A stretch of DNA of 64,000 nucleotides from Garcia nutans (Eukaryota; Streptophyta; Magnoliopsida; Malpighiales; Euphorbiaceae): the NCBI GenBank assembly GCA_947685225.1, contig CANTUV010000015.1, positions 8,928,001 through 8,992,000 on the forward strand, read 5' to 3'. Shown piece by piece: positions 61,827 to 64,000 of this stretch. The notes below the pieces were generated by a model. That model was not told the origin of the DNA. It worked only from the letters and a program-made list of their open reading frames with translations, and ran no database searches. The stretch's first letter is position 1; each line of letters opens with the position of its first letter. The position numbers were made by a program, and so were the translations under genes.

Positions 61827-62887
61827 CTTGTGCTCACATCAGTTCAACTCTTTCCAATTGTTTACCAATAGTCTGTAAAGTCAAATTGGTAAAATTATTT
61901 TGGAAAATAACTTCATCAATGTTTGATCCTATATTTTTAAAAGGAGAACATACTACTATTCAAGTATCATCCAATTTATGTTGTAAGTTGGCAATTGGGG
62001 GATGAATACTTTCGATAACCTTTCAAGTAGTAGTAAAATAATTTTGATATGAAATTTCTGAATAAATAATCCTGAAAAATAGGAATTTTCTTTCCTAATA
62101 AGGAAAGGTAATTTTTTAAAAAAACTTCAAAATTCTTTTCACCACCTTTCCTTCGATATAAAAGGAACTTCTTATGAAAATTGCTTTGCTCTTGCAGTAA
62201 GAATTTTTTTTTAATCCATTTCTCGAAAGAAGATTTCTCCAAGGTCAAAATTGCATGATTTAGTCGGTCTTACATGATAATAGTTCGGTCATAGCCCATA
62301 TCTGAAGTAGTTAGGCTTTGAGGCCTTTCTTCTTCATATACTGGTTGGGCTATATTCTATTCAGTTATATCTATTCCTAAAACCGAATTTGATCTAAGAA
62401 TAAGATCTATTGGGGCTGAAACCATAGATGCTCTAGAGTCTGAAGGATTTGATCTAGGTCTAGAAGCATATGAAAATGATATCCTTGATGGCAATCTAGC
62501 TAATCTGCTTCTAGAAAAATTATTTCCACATTACCATTTTTTTACTATTTCTTGTACATTCCCCGATTCTTCTCTTTATAGGGACTGCTTATTCATATAA
62601 TCAACTTTCAGGCAAACTTACCTGATCCCAAGAAATAGTTTTAGGAACCATCAAATTATCTTTTGACATATTATCAAAATAAGGTAGTAGTTCCTTTTGG
62701 AGTCAAATATTTTGCAGAAGATTCTCTTAAATTAGGGACAACAGAATTCATAACTTAATATCAAGACTAAGAGCACTTAATAAGTGCGGTTCTGAAAGAG
62801 ACAAAGTAAAATTAGGAAAATATGAAAAATACACTGGTCTATCATAGAGAGAAGATTCCATAACTCCTAATAAGGAATTATGAAACT
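61827..62887 (-). pseudogene. Pararetrovirus-like (caulimovirid) movement-protein region, decayed
   Basis: On the minus strand, broken frames give, from high to low coordinate, MESSLYDRPVYF and NFTLSLSEPHLL (62748-62880), then ISWDQVSLPES and RLPSRISFSYASRPRSNPS, an acidic VYEEERPQSL (about 62310), an aromatic/basic stretch open at 61976-62248 (KKFLLYRRKGGEKNFEVFL), then NFTNL-type sequence with IGKS at about 61860. This recalls movement-protein/capsid regions of endogenous pararetroviruses. Many stops; no RT is seen. It could also be a host-like or retrotransposon-borne relative. Interrupted at 62888 by a solo LTR. Confidence 0.4.
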
Positions 62888-63574
62888 TTATGCAGAACCC
62901 CAAGATTATAAAGAATCTGAAACCCCAACACACAAATTCAGTATACCAAGAACCCTAGCTAGTTGTTTGTCCTACAAAACCCCTAATTGACATGCAACTA
63001 GAAACGTAGATAATTTGACAGAATTAAAGAAGAACTAGAAAGAATGCCACAAGTGTTACCTTGATAAGTTGATTTCAATTCTTGATGCAACAAGAAGAAG
63101 AGAACCCTCTCTTGATGAAATTCGGCCAAGCCAAAATAATTGAATAATATGATCACCAAAACTTCTGTCTTACAACCCTAAATGAGATATAAATAGTTAA
63201 ACCCTAATTAGGGTTATTAAGTAGCATTTGGTTGGCTAATCAAAATTTAAGAACTAATAAAGTAAACAAAGTTCTAATTTAACACAAAATAAACATGTCC
63301 CTTACTTTTTTAAATAAGCATAATTAGTGGGCCTTAATACATATTAAATAATAGGCTCATATACTTGGATTAAATTTATGGGCTGCTTACCCTCTATATG
63401 CTTAGCATCAAAGGCCTATCCACCAAACCTTTCTTCCATGAATCACCTTACAAAGCCTTAGAAGGTAGATTTGAGCTTCTTGGCCTACAATCTTGTAATT
63501 GGCCCACTTGGTAAAATGAACTCCATGCCATGTTGGCCTCCTATGCTTGCTCTGCTAGCCTTGCTCTACTGTCA
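62888..63574 (-). repeat. Solo family-F-like LTR (F2)
   Basis: Minus strand, about 687 bp, TGACAGTAGAGC (63574) to GGGGTTCTGCATAA (62888). Shares AACCCTAATTAGGG, AGTAGCATTTGG and GTGGGCCTTAATACATATTA with F1 in reverse, and encodes FILPSGPITRL, stop, AKKLKSTF. No primer site at its 3' side and no pol at its 5' side, so it is a solo LTR. No matching 5-bp duplication is found. Confidence 0.72.
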
Positions 63575-64000
63575 TCTTTGTTCACAATAAAATTGACAAA
63601 ACAGGAAGTTAAATTAAAGAATTTCAATTTTTCCTAAGTGGGAGCCAAAATAAACCCTAGACCTAGTGATTCAATTAACTTATACTAATTAGGAAGGTAT
63701 GATATGGTGTAGATATGAAAGGAAATTACTTGAAACAAGGAAACCCTAAGCAGTGTTGGAAACAGAATAAAAAATCCCAAAAATCACACAAGAATTTTCA
63801 GATGGCCCGTTAGTCCTAAAATTGAATGATTTTGGGGTCGTGATAGGCCGTTACAGGTAAATCCTATAACAAATGTAGGGCTCAAAAATCAGTTTCTAAA
63901 TTAGTATTGTGCATTCCGTAACTCTTCCATAGCGAAAAGTTATGATCTTTCAAAGTTGACCCTTTCATCACCAAAATTGACCATATATTTTTCAACCCTA
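63575..64000. other. Unassigned AT-rich DNA
   Basis: No convincing reading frame, LTR ends or repeats. TTACAGGTAAATCC at about 63852 looks like a splice donor or leader scrap, but nothing near it supports an element. Confidence 0.4.

Noticed and set aside
1..64000. A new defence, toxin or biosynthetic system
   Set aside because: After all frames are assigned, no cluster of unrelated enzymes remains. The only unexplained coding-like sequence is the acidic part of the G1 frame.

Overview
The window is repeat-dense, AT-rich plant nuclear DNA, most likely dicot and possibly pericentromeric. I see no ordinary host gene. Almost every coding stretch belongs to Ty3/gypsy LTR retrotransposons of one broad lineage. 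Their shared traits are a gag-protease-RT-RNase H-integrase order, an initiator-tRNA-Met primer site TGGTATCAGAGC, a short-core integrase without a visible chromodomain, and a pol C-terminus that reads into the 3' LTR. This resembles the CRM (centromeric retrotransposon) branch. That lineage call is from memory of the family, not from a search.

I sort the copies by LTR into families A (about 832 bp), B (about 783 bp), C (about 755-915 bp), D (about 840-935 bp), F (about 755 bp) and G (643 bp, non-autonomous). There is also one Cassandra-type TRIM whose LTRs carry 5S-rRNA-like sequence.

Layout: 1-13534 is a family-A cluster, with fragment A1 (+) inside A2 (-), and A2 in tandem with the complete A3 (-), the two sharing one LTR. 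The cluster sits inside B1 (+, to 17203). B1 sits in C1 (+), whose pieces resurface at 17204-19240, 23999-24588, 32225-32266 and 42653-44266. C1 was hit by D1 (-, 19241-23993), by Cassandra (31595-32219) with B2 (-, 24589-31593) abutting it, and by F1 (+, 32267-42647), which itself contains G1 (38198-41478). C1 lies in C2 (-, 5' LTR at 55328-56129), which was also hit by B3 (+, 44342-54177), itself hit by B4 (-, 46747-49640). Matching 5-bp target duplications support several joins: catgc, catag, tactc, ttgcc and cacac.

Right of 56129 is older substrate: a decayed CACTA (En/Spm) transposase remnant, a decayed C-like LTR, element D2 with a long open gag-protease reading frame and no pol, a C-type 5' LTR (C3), a decayed stretch that resembles a pararetroviral (caulimovirid) movement-protein region, and a solo F-type LTR.

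All pol genes are broken. Most stop codons I checked fit C-to-T or G-to-A change, as expected for methylated silent DNA. The best points for follow-up are the Cassandra element with a doubled 5S module, the non-autonomous G1 with a hybrid reading frame, an apparent intron in the 5' leader shared by families A, B, F and G, the LTR-encoded GPITRS integrase tail, and the pararetrovirus-like remnant.
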